Source: Wolfiporia cocos | Lineage: Eukaryota; Basidiomycota; Agaricomycetes; Polyporales; Phaeolaceae | Assembly (NCBI GenBank): GCA_029448655.1 | Contig: JACCLO010000004.1 | Coordinates: 2,976,001 to 3,040,000, forward strand | DNA: 64,000 nt | Direction: 5' to 3' | Shown: piece after piece, positions 1-10,829 of the stretch | Numbering within the stretch: position 1 is the first letter of the stretch | Layout of the letters: each line of letters begins with the position of its first letter | Notes under the pieces: model-generated | Told to the model about the DNA's origin: nothing | What the model saw: the letters and a program-made list of their open reading frames with translations, nothing else | The model's database searches: none | Made by a program: the position numbers and the translations under genes

Positions 1-548
1 CTGCCGCGCTTTTTCCACCAGGATGTCGATTGTTCTGTAGGTTGAGGGAAGCGTATATCTTCACCTGGGGTCTTCCCGTCGAGCTCCAGCTGGTCGACCT
101 GCTTGAATTGCTGTGCAACGTAACGCCTGTTCAAAGAATTAGGCATGATCTTAGTTTCATGGTTGCCAATACATACCGACGAATGTAGACCATGACCCAC
201 GACACCAGGACCTTATTAAATGAATTCTCCTCAGTCGAACAGTCTCTGCATAGAACTTCGGGAGAATAACCCACGATATTGCCCAAACACATCTGTATGA
301 ATAGCAATACTTGCTGGAACGGCGTGAGGCCGCTGAGGTCTACGGTAGCAAGACCAATCATTGTCATTGCGCTGATACAGATAAAGAGACTGTCTATATA
401 TGCCACCGGTCGATCGCCATTGCTTGCATACAGGATGCCGGACAATATCAGAGGGGTCAATGTGCTGCAACGATCGGCGCATCAGTATTAAACAATTTGA
501 TGATCACAGGAAGAAGCCAGAAGGAAGGAGCTGGCGCTGGAGTTCCAT
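1..548 (-). CDS. TRK-family potassium transporter, copy A, N-terminal part (cut by window edge)
   Basis: This is the 5' end of a second copy of the TRK gene at 2906-6524; position n here matches n+5976 there. The start ATG is at 548, giving an N-terminus MELQRQLLPSGFF. An intron of about 46 bp ends just before LTPLILSGILYASNG, the first membrane segment of fungal TRK transporters. The first pore loop reads SAMTMIGLATV. A second intron (about 207-269) splits LGNI from VSWVMVYIRR, and the hydrophilic loop continues to the left edge. The visible frame is open and splice sites look usable, so this copy may be functional. It differs from copy B at scattered bases, including Thr to Ile directly before the filter glycine. 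Whether the rest of the gene lies to the left cannot be seen. Confidence 0.8.
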
Positions 549-1571
549 TGTACTCTCTTCCAGAAGATCATTATGTCTGCAGCATCTATACAGCTGGACT
601 TCGCACACAGTCGGCGCTGGACAAACTACTGCTCGTATTCGGCCGCTGCCGACTGCTGAGCGCCAGCAGCATATGTGCGGCATAAATTATATTTTAAGGA
701 CACTTACAAGAAGAGCAGATGGACTCTGTAGAAATTCAGGTTACCGGAGATGTTGATCATCCTCAGCCACTAGTGTTGTCTTGACCCAGTAGCCAAAGGA
801 TAGGGAAAGCACAAAGAGAGATATAAGAGTCGCTGATACAACTACTCCTATAGATCTACTGGACATATATAAGCCAAGGCCGAGGATACAAACCAGCTCA
901 TAACAGTATATATACCTACTTTACAAGTGTCCTGCCTGCCAATAGTGGCATGGCTACTAGAAGCATCGTAACAAAATTAAAGGGCTTGGGCAAAGGTCTC
1001 CGCTGATGTGAGTGTAGATGTCGCAAATTGTGGGCTGAGTATCGACATGAAAAGCCAGACGTCAATGTGAAGTGAGATGTTCCTTTGGCTGAGGGGCTAA
1101 AGCGTCTCACGGCATGTCTGATCTTGGTCTGAGAGCTTATGCGTCGCCTCGTTCCGGCTTCAGGCTATGAATAGTCCCGTTGATCCTGGGATGAGCAGTC
1201 TGCCAGTTCTAGAGTCCGAGCGGGACGACACGAGGCTAGCTGCGCTTGAGAACGAGACACCAGACGCGTTTGTGGCGTCACGCCGTCAATCATGTATGTC
1301 ACGTGTCATTTACCACGCTCAACGACGCGAACTCTCGCGTCTTCCTTCCTTCACACTGGCGGATGCGGAACAAGCTCAATATAGTGACATGGCCGCTCAA
1401 AGCTCAATGTACGCTCACACGACCCAACGGTCCGCCTCTCACGATGCTGATTTTGTCTTGTAGATCCGTTCCCACTGCTCCCCTAAGCCGGCCACAGACA
1501 ACTCTCCCAGACAAAGCAGAAAACACGCCGAACTTTATTAGGCTCCAAGAACCGGTCATATCGGCATCAGT
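549..1571. promoter_or_regulatory. Divergent TRK/POLD2 promoter region, copy A
   Basis: Intergenic region between the two divergent genes of copy A, alignable to about 6525-7490 of copy B but with several indels; about 70 bp near 830-905 are absent from copy B. It holds one ACGCGT (MluI cell-cycle-box type) at 1264-1269 and a CACGTG E-box at 1300-1305. The second ACGCGT of copy B is altered here to ACGCGA. Open frames here are not supported as genes. Confidence 0.5.
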
Positions 1572-2534
1572 ATGCGAGCATACACTTTGTCCGGCTGCAG
1601 AGACTCCGGAAATTTGTGCAAGCGCGCGCGAAACAGAGATGGAAAGATGTCGCGGATACGTAGTATAGTCGTATCGCGTGGAACGCACCAGCTTCAATGT
1701 CTTACCGTGCGATTGATCGCTGGAATAATATGCAGGCGATCCGCCTTTCGTCCGTCGCATGCTAGAGATCGTGAAAGGCGAGCTGTGTTACATCATCGGC
1801 ACAGTCTACATCGACATGCTCCTCAAGCCGAATGTCCTCGAGGACATTGCGCGAGATGTACGTCTCTCCCTTCTGTATCCTTCACTTCATATACACATGC
1901 TTGGCAGCGTTCGATCCCTGCCCCTCCCCCACGCCCGAAAATATGCTCACCGGACGACATTATCGCGCTCGAGGACGAGTCAGGGCGCGTCACGCTAGTA
2001 GGTGAGCGCCTCAAATCAGCACAGCTGGTGACCGGAGTGGTCATAGCTGCGTTGGGAATGGAGACGAGTGGAGGTGAATTCGAGGTGATTGATGTGTGCT
2101 TCGCGGGAATGGCGCCGCAGCCCGGGATGGACCGGAGCTGGGGGGATGTGCGTAATATGAAAAAGCCGGAGGATGATAGCATGGATGTGGACAGTGAGCG
2201 CATTTACTGCCGATTCGATGTTAAATTGACATCCGCTACGTCCAGCTGTGCCGGAGGCCACACAAGAGGAATGGATTGCGTTGGTGTCCGGCCTTGACGT
2301 TGGCGCTCCTTCATCAGGGGATGCGCAGATACAAATGCTGGTTGAGTATCTCACTGGCGAAGCAGGGGATGCGAGTGACCAGGCAGGCGCCGCACGCATC
2401 TCCCGCCTAGTTATTGCAGGCAACTCGCTTTCTGCTTCCGCCATGTCAAATGAAAACGATGAGGATGACAACAACAAAGATAAGAAATCGGTATTTAGTA
2501 TTCCTCTACCTTCACGTATGACAGCTGACAATAG
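1572..2534 (+). pseudogene. DNA polymerase delta small subunit, copy A, truncated
   Basis: This partial copy of the POLD2 gene at 7365-9314 carries the OB-fold part. Recognisable runs are FVRLQRLRKFVQARAKQRWKDVA, in the frame of copy B, then MLEIVKGELCYIIGTVY and VTGVVIAALGMETSGGEFEV. Two faults suggest it is dead. First, the donor of the first intron, cgcgg|gtacgt in copy B (7579), reads cgcgg|atacgt at 1656. Second, homology to POLD2 stops near 2534, inside the fourth intron, so the whole phosphodiesterase-like C-terminal half is missing. Beyond the break the frame runs on through unrelated sequence to a stop at 2742. The start of the remnant is set roughly, because the 5' exon differs from copy B by indels. 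Confidence 0.75.
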
Positions 2535-2905
2535 TCCTTTCATGATGGACGAGTATACAACTATCGCTGTAATGGATGGAGGTACAAAAATCGCAGGATC
2601 ATGCAGCAGCCTACGTCAGAGCGTTCATGAGATACTAGTACATTATCTGGCTCAACTCTTCCCGAAACCCGGTCACGATGACCTGCTGGTTCCTGTTGCA
2701 ATTTGGAAGGAGCACGCACATGCTATGCGAAATGCAGGGTAACTACATTAGAAGCTGGGGGCGTGAAGGGAACACTGTATGTAGCCATGTCAGGAGCAGG
2801 AGGTTGGAACATCGCCAGCTTATGTTTAGTTTTTTTGGCGCAAGTGCAATCGCTCGGAAATCAGGTAATCGTGACTCCTTTATGTTCCCCACTGCCATCC
2901 TCCGA
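2535..2905. other. Duplication junction and spacer downstream of TRK copy B
   Basis: Sequence between the break in POLD2 copy A and the stop codon of TRK copy B. If the duplication is a simple tandem one, this is the natural 3' flank of TRK. Short frames in it (for example plus-strand to 2742) show no family I recognise. Confidence 0.5.
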
Positions 2906-5900
2906 CTAATTCTGCTCGGGAATTCCACGCAATGGACGCTGACGCAGTCCATCGGGACGTGGACCTTCTGCTTGCTTCCCACCGTCCTCACGCAGCGCAG
3001 ACGTGCGGATTGGTGTGGCGAGGTTGTCGCCTCTGCCTACGCCGCTCGTGGATAAGTGCTCATGCGGCACTTTGTCGAATTCGGGCGACAACATCACCGC
3101 GCGATCGATGGCGACGGGAAGTCCACGATGTCGTCCACGAAGCATGACCACGCAGATGATGAGTTTGGAAAGCGGCTTAAGCGCGCCGGAGAAGGAATAG
3201 TTGGCCTGCGGATGACACGCCGTAAAGAGTGTGGACGAGCTAGCTTGGGGCAGGAGTACTCACGTATGGAACGCCGAGGCTGAGGCCGACTGTCCCATAC
3301 GCGGTAACCAACTCAAATACTGTAGCAGCAGGGCGTCAGCAGAAAGTTGGATGTCCAAAAGGGATCATTTACGAATGCTGAAGATGTTGAACCAGGTTGC
3401 ATGTTCTGCATCGTCGAGGCCATCGCGCTAGTAAAGTTATCAATATTTGGTCCCTTCCGGCACTGTTCTGTTAGAAGTACCTCTATTATGCAGATAAGGA
3501 ATAGCGCGGTCGCCAACCACCACATATCTGGATGGATATATGCGTCAATCTCCGTTCAGCCCAATTCCAGCAGATTGTTGTGCACCGAAGGATAGCTGTT
3601 TGCGAATGTGCCAGCTGAGGTACTCGCTCCAAATTGCAATGCGACTCTTTTCAGGGTCGGGGTCGTCATCAAAATCGTCTTCGTCATTATAGATGCCGAG
3701 CGACTTCTCCTCATACACGTTCGTCGAGCGTATACTTGCCCAACTTCAGTCACAACATAGCACGGAATTGCGGTTGCATTGACGACACACCTCATGGCTA
3801 TGGGATCTTACCTCTTCTATGAGCAGGATATCTTGTGCACGCACACTTTCATACTCACAAGCACTGACATACATCATGATCATGTATAATGTCCTGCAGA
3901 GTACATCAGCTGGTCTGCAGTCTCTTCAGAAAAGATCAACATACTTGACCGCGGGGGCTACGGTTGCTGCGGAGACTACAGAAAAACCCGCGGTACGGAC
4001 TGCGGTCGCCTGAAAAAGTCCAACCGCAACACGTACACCGGCCGGGATGGACGTAATCGCAGGGTTCCCCAGATCAAGTATCAGGAAAAAGAACCAAGTA
4101 GAGCCACTGCTCAAGGATGTATCAGGTTTCGGAAACATATTATAATCAGGACGTACTTCATTATGATTAAGATTGTGGCTAAAATCCATGTATGATGGGA
4201 TGGGAATAAGTAAATGAAACATCGCCTTGGGTTATCGAGAAGAAACTGAAGAGTTACATCGGCTTGTTTCCGTCGTTTCAGGAGTATTTTGAGCATCCAT
4301 CTTACGAGATGTGATTAGCAAGACAACAGAGATTTCGATTTCGTGCAACATACATGGTCAATCTGAGGCTGAATGCGTGAGGAACATCAGATCTCGCGTC
4401 TCACACCATACAAACATTCACTCACAAGATTGGCTGGAAAAAAGTCAGCGGTGGCCTTCGATAAAGTGTAGCGAGCGACTCACAAAAGCGGTATTTCCGG
4501 CTAATATGAGAAAACCCATGAGGAATAATGTGGGATATGCTTCTTGGAAAGGCACCATGGATGTATCCTCAAGAGAAAGTCCTGAATTCGAAAATGCTGA
4601 CACAACTTGAAATGCTGAAAACCTATATAACAGGTTGATACAGTGCATGATCTTGATATGTGAACATACCAAGCGGGGGAGATGTTCCTGTGCAGGATGG
4701 GAGGCTTGAAGTCGTCACTCCACCGGCGAATAGACATGTACGGCGCGATTACAGCGAAAGCCAGTAGCTGCACTGCGATATGATACTGCAGCCAGCTCGC
4801 TTGCGTTCCATTTTGATCATCAGTAATTAGTACTCACTCCACCCACAATCCAGAGCAGTGCAGTAAGTGCACGATATTCTACACTTGCAAGTTCCTCCAT
4901 CTGTTCTTCCGTCAGATCTTTGAACGATGAGTTACGGCCTACGACTGCCTCGAAGCTGATGTATGGCACCGGCCGTGCCCCAGCTGACTTCGATGCATAT
5001 TGAGAAGTAATCGTCTCTGTCCGTGGAATGGTCAACGTGCGCGTTAGCTTGCGTTCCATTTTCGGGAAGCATCGATGGAACAGGCTAGATAGTAAGCGAT
5101 GGGGCATCGGGAACCCTCCGAAGTCGGCGTGTATAGCATGAGTCGTCGGACGAATGCATCGACTTGACCCGACACTGCGAGGCAAGGACAAAGTCGGTCG
5201 ACGCATTGACCCTTTTAGGGGTTAGCCTTCGCTGAAGTGTCATGACGCAGACAATACCATGTACTCTTGTCTTGGGCCAGCCCACGCTCGGCATCGATCT
5301 GCATTGAGTGTGGCCTAATTTGGTCCGCAACCTGAACGTGACGAGGCGAACGAGGCGCCTCAATCAATTCGATTGTATGTGTCCTTGGCATCAAGGGACT
5401 GCTGCCTGCTGAACGTTCTTTGACAAATTCAACGAGGTCAGATCATTGCTGAAGTGGAAAGTAGTGACAAAATTACCTCGTGCTTTTGGCTGAGTCGCCA
5501 CAGAAGAAGGTACATAATCCGGAGTATATAGTCTAAGCCAACGCTGATCAGGTTTGCGTCGCGGTCAATAAGTCTCAGTTATGTACTTTTCGTGTGTCGT
5601 ATATGCGTGATCATTTGGTAATTTAAGCTGATGGCCAGACGTATCCCCTTCGGTTGCTAAGATGTCTGGCTTGGTCAAACCCCTGGCATTAGAAGCCTGC
5701 GTACCCTCGATGGAGTTGTTTTCAGGTACAATCTGTGAAGCAAGCGTCGTCTCATTCCCAGGGGGCGAAGCATCCCTAACATGATGGTGAGCTCTAGAGG
5801 GGCTCAAATGCGCTTCACTAATGTCACCGCTCGGATTGATCAGTCTTGGTGTATCAGCCGCCCTGCGGATCTCAAGGCGAATGCGCTGTGACTGCCTATC

Positions 5901-6524
5901 TGCTGCATCGCTAGTCGAAGGATAGCTGTCCCCAGCAAGACTCTGTTCGACATGCGCACGATGCCACAGACTTTGACTGCCGCGCTTTTTCCACCAGGAT
6001 GTCGATTGTTCTGTAGGTTGAGGGAAGCGTATATCTTCACCTGGGGTCTTCCCGTCGAGCTCCAGCTGGTCGACCTGCTTGAATTGCTGTGCAACGTAAC
6101 GCCTGTTCAAAGAATTAGGCATGATTTTAGTTTCATGGTTGCCAATACATACCGACGAATGTAGACCATGACCCACGACACCAGGACCTTATCAAATGAA
6201 ATCTCCTCAGTCGAACAGTCTCTGCATCGAGCTCTGGGAGAATAACCCACAATGTTGCCCAACCACATCTGTATGAATAGCAATGCTTGCTGGAACGGCG
6301 TGAGGCCGCTGAGGTCTACGGTAGCAAGACCGGTCATCGATATTGCACTGACACAGATAAAGAGACTGTCTATATATGCCACCGGTCGATCGCCATTGCT
6401 TGCATACAGGATGCCGGACAATATCAGAGGGGTCAATGTGCTGCAACGATCGGCGCATCAGTATCAAACAATTTGGTGATCACAGGAAAAAGCCAGAAGG
6501 AAGGAGCTGGCGCTGGAGTTCCAT
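2906..6524 (-). CDS. TRK-family high-affinity potassium transporter, copy B, complete
   Basis: A plasma-membrane K+ transporter of the fungal TRK/HKT (KtrB-like) superfamily. Start ATG is at 6524 (MELQRQLLPSGFF), stop TAG at 2906-2908. The four pore-loop units are visible in order: SAISMTGLATV, then, after a long hydrophilic loop (about 5100-6150), VSAFSNSGLSLED, then VRTAGFSVVSA, then VTAYGTVGLSLG, each with its filter glycine. Other family runs are YISFEAVVGRNSSF, YRALTALLWIVGG, GFLILAGNTAF, RRCFIYLFPSH, WFFFLILDLGNPAI, DDDPDPEKSRIAIW and, near the C-terminus, LRGRHRGLPVAIDRAVML. Many short introns separate these; I found none that breaks the frame. It is divergent to POLD2 copy B across about 840 bp. 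The first exon is the least certain part. Confidence 0.88.
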
Positions 6525-7364
6525 TGTACTCTCTTCCAGAAGATCATTATGTCTGCATCATCTATACAGCTGGACTTCGCACACAGTCGGCGCTGGACAA
6601 ACTACTGCTCGTAATTCGGTGGCTGCCCACTGCTGAGCGCCAGCAGCATATGTGCGGCATAAACTACATTTGAAGGATACTTACAAGAAGAGCAGATGGA
6701 CTCTGTAGAAATTCAGGTTACTGGAGATGTTGACCATCCTCAGCCACTAGCTGTGTTATCTTGACTCGGTAGCCAAAGGATAGGGAAAGCACAAAGAGAG
6801 AGATAAGAGTAGCTGCTCCTGTATATGTATACCTACTTTACAAGTGTCCTGCCTGCCAATAGTGGCATGGCTACTAGAAGCATCGTAACAGAAGTAAAGG
6901 GCCTAGGCAAAGGTCTCCGCTGCCCTGAGTATAGATATCGCAAAATATGGGTCGAGTATCAGCATAAAAGGCCAGACGTCAACGTTTCAATGTGAAGTGA
7001 GATGTTCCTTTGGCTGAGGGGCTCACGGCTTGCTTGATCTAGGTCCGAGAGCTTAGTGCTTGTGCGTCGCCTCGTTCTGGATTCAGGCTATGAACTACCC
7101 CGAGATAAGCAGTCTGCCAGTTTGAGCGACGAAGAAGAGTATCTGCTGTTTGGAGTCCGAGCGGGACGACACGAGGCTAGAAGATGAGTTCTGTTTTTGG
7201 TAACACACCAGACGCGTTTGTGGCGTCACGCCGTCAATCGCACGTGACACGTGTCATTTACCTCGACGCGTCCCGCGTCTTCCTTCCTTAACAAGCTCAA
7301 AATAGTGCCATGACTGCTCAAAACTCCATGTACGCTCACACGACCCATCGGTCTGCCTCTCACA
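6525..7364. promoter_or_regulatory. Divergent TRK/POLD2 promoter, copy B
   Basis: About 840 bp between the two start codons. Near POLD2 it carries two ACGCGT sites (7212-7217 and 7266-7271, about 150 and 100 bp before the ATG) and a CACGTG E-box at 7241-7246. ACGCGT is the MBF-binding MluI cell-cycle box in ascomycete yeasts, where it drives S-phase genes including replication polymerases. That this fungus uses it so is an inference. No gene is seen within. Confidence 0.5.
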
Positions 7365-9314
7365 ATGCTGATCTCCCCTCGCAGACCCGTCCCCACTGCT
7401 CCACTAAGCCGGCCACCAACAACTCTCGCAGACAAGCCAGAAAACACGCCAGACTTCACATTAAACTCTAAGGGCCGGTCATATCAGCATCAGTATGCGA
7501 GCATATACTTTGTCAGGCTGCAGAGACTCCGGAGGTTTGTGCAAGCGCGAGCGAAACAGAGATGGAAAGATGTCGCGGGTACGTGGTATAGTCGTATCGC
7601 GTGGAACGCACCAGCTTCAATGTCTTACCGTGCGATTGATCGCTGGAATAATATGCAGGCGATCCGCCTTTCGTCCGTCGCATGCTAGAGATCGTGAAAG
7701 GCGAGCTGTGTTACATCATCGGCACAGTCTACATCGACATGCTCCTCAAGCCGAATGTCCTCGAGGACATTGCGCGAGATGTACGTCTCTCCCTTCCGTA
7801 TCCTTCACTTCATATACCCATGCTTGGCAGCGTTCGATCCCTGCCCCTCCCCCGCGCCCGAAAATATGCTCGCCGGATGACATTATCACGCTCGAGGACG
7901 AGTCAGGGCGCGTCACGCTAGTAGGTGAGCGCCTCAAATCAGCACAGCTGGTGACTGGTGTGGTCATAGCTGCGTTGGGAATGGAGACGAGTGGAGGTGA
8001 ATTCGAGGTGATTGATGTGTGCTTCGCGGGAATGGCGCCGCAGCCCGGGATGGACCGGAGCTGGGGGGATGTGCGTAATATGAAAAAGCCGGAGGATGAT
8101 AGCATGGATGTGGACAGTGAGCGCATTTACTGCCGATTCGATGTTAAATTGACATCCGATACGTCCAGCTGTGCCGGAGGCCACACAAGAGGAATGGATT
8201 GCGTTGGTATCCGGCCTTGACGTTGGCGCTCCTTCATCAGGGGATGCGCAGATACAAATGCTGGTTGAGTATCTCACTGGCGAAGCAGGGGATGCGAGTG
8301 ACCAGGCAGGCGCCGCACGCATCTCCCGCCTAGTTATTGCAGGCAACTCGCTTTCTGCTTCCGCCATGTCAAATGGAAACGATGAAGATGACGACAACAA
8401 AGATAAGAAATCGGTATTATTTGTTGTTTCTCCATCCTCACGTACGACAACTGACAATAGCTCAAACGCAGACATGGCGCTACGGACACGACCCATCAAC
8501 CTTCTCGCCCCATCCCGCGTTGACGCTGTCAGCGCACCTGCACGATCTTGCGCGGTCAATGCCCATCCATATCCTCCCCGGTGCGTCCGATCCTTCCGGT
8601 ACGCTACTCCCTCAGCAGCCCTTCCCGCGCGCAATGTTCCGCGGCGCAGCCTCCTTCGCGACCTTCTCCTGCGAGACGAATCCCACCTACATCCGCGTAC
8701 AACCCTCCCCCTCCGTCCCACTCCCATCGCCCCCCGCCAACTCAAAAGGCAAGCAAAAGGCCAAAGCAACTCCCTCCACCTCTTCTTCTGGGACCCGCGC
8801 TCCCACGTGCACGCTCCTCGTCTCCTCCGGCCAGGCGCTCGACGACATGTACAAATACCTCCCCACCCCTCCCTCTTCTCGGCTTTCGATTGCCGAGTCC
8901 TCGCTTCGCTGGCGCCACATCGCGCCGACGGCGCCAGACACGCTCTGGTGCCACCCGTACTTCGACAGCGACCCGTTCATCATAGCGGAGACGCCGGACG
9001 TGTATGTTGTGGGGAACCAGCCTGCGTTCGCGACGCAGGTTGTCGAGGAGCGTGGGTGGGGAAGGAGGCGGGGGAAAGATGTCAATGTGGAGGGGAATGA
9101 TGAGGTAAGTGATGAGGATATAGATGAGGTGGAGGTGGAAAAGGGGATGGAAGGTGAGGGTGGGCTGAAGAGGTGTAGGGTCGTACTCGTGCCGCGGTTC
9201 AGGGAGACGGGCGTGTTGGTGTTGCTCAACCTGCGGACGTTGGCGGTAAGGACGGTTCAGTTTGAGGTGGAGGGAATGAGTCTTCCCGATGGCGATGTCG
9301 ATATGGAGTCGTAG
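7365..9314 (+). CDS. POLD2: DNA polymerase delta small subunit (POLD2 / Cdc1 / Pol31 family), copy B
   Basis: Accessory B-subunit of DNA polymerase delta, which holds the catalytic subunit in the nuclear replication and repair holoenzyme. Five exons join in phase: 7365-7578, 7659-7780, 7831-8116, 8169-8413 and 8472-9314, giving about 569 residues. The OB-fold part has RRFVQARAKQRWKDVAG and KGELCYIIGTVYIDMLLKP. The calcineurin-like phosphoesterase fold follows: WIALVSGLDVG, ISRLVIAGNSLS, MPIHILPGASDPSG, SFSCETNPTYIRV, LRWRHIAPTAPDTLWCHPY, DPFIIAETPDVYVVGNQPAF and VVLVPRFRETGVLVLLNL. As in the family, the metal-binding residues of true phosphatases appear degenerate. There is a low-complexity acidic insert near the C-terminus (about 9100-9165). 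The exact start is uncertain; the ATG at 7365 fits the distance from the ACGCGT boxes. Confidence 0.93.
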
Positions 9315-9575
9315 CATGTCCGGCCTCAGCCGAGATGGCAATATTCATGTGTATTTCTTCGATCCTCTGGCATCCACTCAGCGATGGAGAATGGTTCCCA
9401 TGTTGGGTCAAGCGGAACTATGCTATGGTACGTGAATAATTTCTGGTCACTCTGTGCATTCACAAAATTGTCGTCCTTCTCACAGGCCAAGCCTGATATG
9501 GTGTCAGATACTACGGTGGAGAAATATTCTTTGATATGACTCTAGTAAGATACAAGCATTATTGGGCTACTAGTC

Positions 9576-10418
9576 TCAGGTGTATAGTGGGTCAAAAGGG
9601 AAATGGTCTATGGTTCTCATGCGCGGCGCTCCAGGCGGCACAGTATCAGCCTCGCTCGTGGAATCCATGGATGACGCGGGGGATAAGGGCGGTGTCGGCA
9701 GGACTACCTCAATGGTGATCGACTCTGCCGCCAGCGGCGACAGCGGGCGCATCGGAAGCCCCTGCCTGCCACGCATATGAGAATGTCCCACCGGCTCCCA
9801 CCAGTGTTCGGCATCCTCGTCTAAGGGAACGGGGCTGGACAGGCCCGGGGGGCGAATGGAGTATGGCTGTGTGGAGGACTCAGAGTCTGTACGTTGCATC
9901 GTGATGGTTGGGTTGTTGCGGCTGTGAGCGCGCGCGACGGCAGTTGTGGCGGCCGATGCAGTTGACACGACGGGTGTCTGGTGGCATGGAATGCTAAACG
10001 CGGTCGGAAGGCTCAGGCCCAGGCCGATTCCAGGGCGGGAGGATGTCCCCGATGTATGCGTGGTAGTATGGATGCTGGGAACCTGAGGACTGCTTGTTGC
10101 TCGCAGTCCCTGATGGGATGCAAAGTCGGTGCGAGACGGTTGGGTGAAGTCGGTGAGCTCGACGTGGATCGCCATGTTATCTGCTACTCGATGACTGGTG
10201 TGCAGGTTCCGTAGACAGGGCGGTAGCGACTGAGTCTTTCTGGCGTTGATACGATTTCGTCTGGGCGATCTACTTGCACGGTTGTTGGTCGTGTGGTCGG
10301 TCTCTGCGTCCGCTTCGTATCCGGAATCAGCGTGGTCGAAGTCTAACGTGTACGGAACGGAATGTCGTCTGGTCTCCCGAGAAGTTAGAGACAAGGCGTT
10401 GGGGGATATATGATGCAT
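9576..10418 (-). CDS. Hypothetical Ser/Thr/Pro-rich disordered protein, 280 aa
   Basis: Single uninterrupted frame with an ATG at 10418 and no family I recognise. The protein is rich in Ser, Thr, Pro and His with no predicted membrane segment, so it is probably disordered. Near the C-terminus it has a PTPPLSP motif that looks like a proline-directed phosphorylation site, and near the N-terminus an acidic patch, DSGYEADAETD. Convergent with POLD2 copy B (262 bp apart). Length and lack of internal stops support a gene, but composition alone could also keep such a frame open. Confidence 0.55.
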   Translation of the reverse strand: MHHISPNALSLTSRETRRHSVPYTLDFDHADSGYEADAETDHTTNNRASRSPRRNRINARKTQSLPPCLRNLHTSHRVADNMAIHVELTDFTQPSRTDFASHQGLRATSSPQVPSIHTTTHTSGTSSRPGIGLGLSLPTAFSIPCHQTPVVSTASAATTAVARAHSRNNPTITMQRTDSESSTQPYSIRPPGLSSPVPLDEDAEHWWEPVGHSHMRGRQGLPMRPLSPLAAESITIEVVLPTPPLSPASSMDSTSEADTVPPGAPRMRTIDHFPFDPLYT

Positions 10419-10829
10419 GGCGGGACGGCTAGGTATGGACGTTTGGACAATGTGCGAGGGACTCAGATTTGCGATGCCTGAGCCCTTATGTATACGGGCC
10501 GACCGATGGGTGTTCCTTATCCGAGGCCGTCATATAGAGTGCACGGAGAGTGGAATCGGATGAGAGGCTGCGTATCCGTTCGCTGCGACAGCGAGCGGAT
10601 GTGATCGGATTCGAAATGAGTGACGCGTTACCCGCGATACGATCATGTGATCGCGTCAAGATCTGATCTAGGCAATGCACGTGGTTCCGACCACACGCCA
10701 CGACGCTTCGATCATTGCGGGCGCTTGATCTGTACACTACCGTTGCAAGACTGCGGACTGTTGGTCTTTTAATCTCACCTTAGCACTCATTGCTTGGAGG
10801 CATATACCCCTGGAATAACTGTATAGAAC
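10419..10829. promoter_or_regulatory. Divergent promoter between the hypothetical gene and HID1
   Basis: 411 bp between two divergent starts. It holds an ACGCGT at 10623-10628 and several GATC/TGATC-containing repeats around 10590-10665. A short minus-strand frame here (10486-10737) is not supported as a gene. Confidence 0.35.

Noticed and set aside
8548..9341. Several long frames on both strands inside POLD2 copy B
   Set aside because: They overlap the exon that clearly encodes the POLD2 phosphoesterase fold; CG-rich sequence keeps other frames open.
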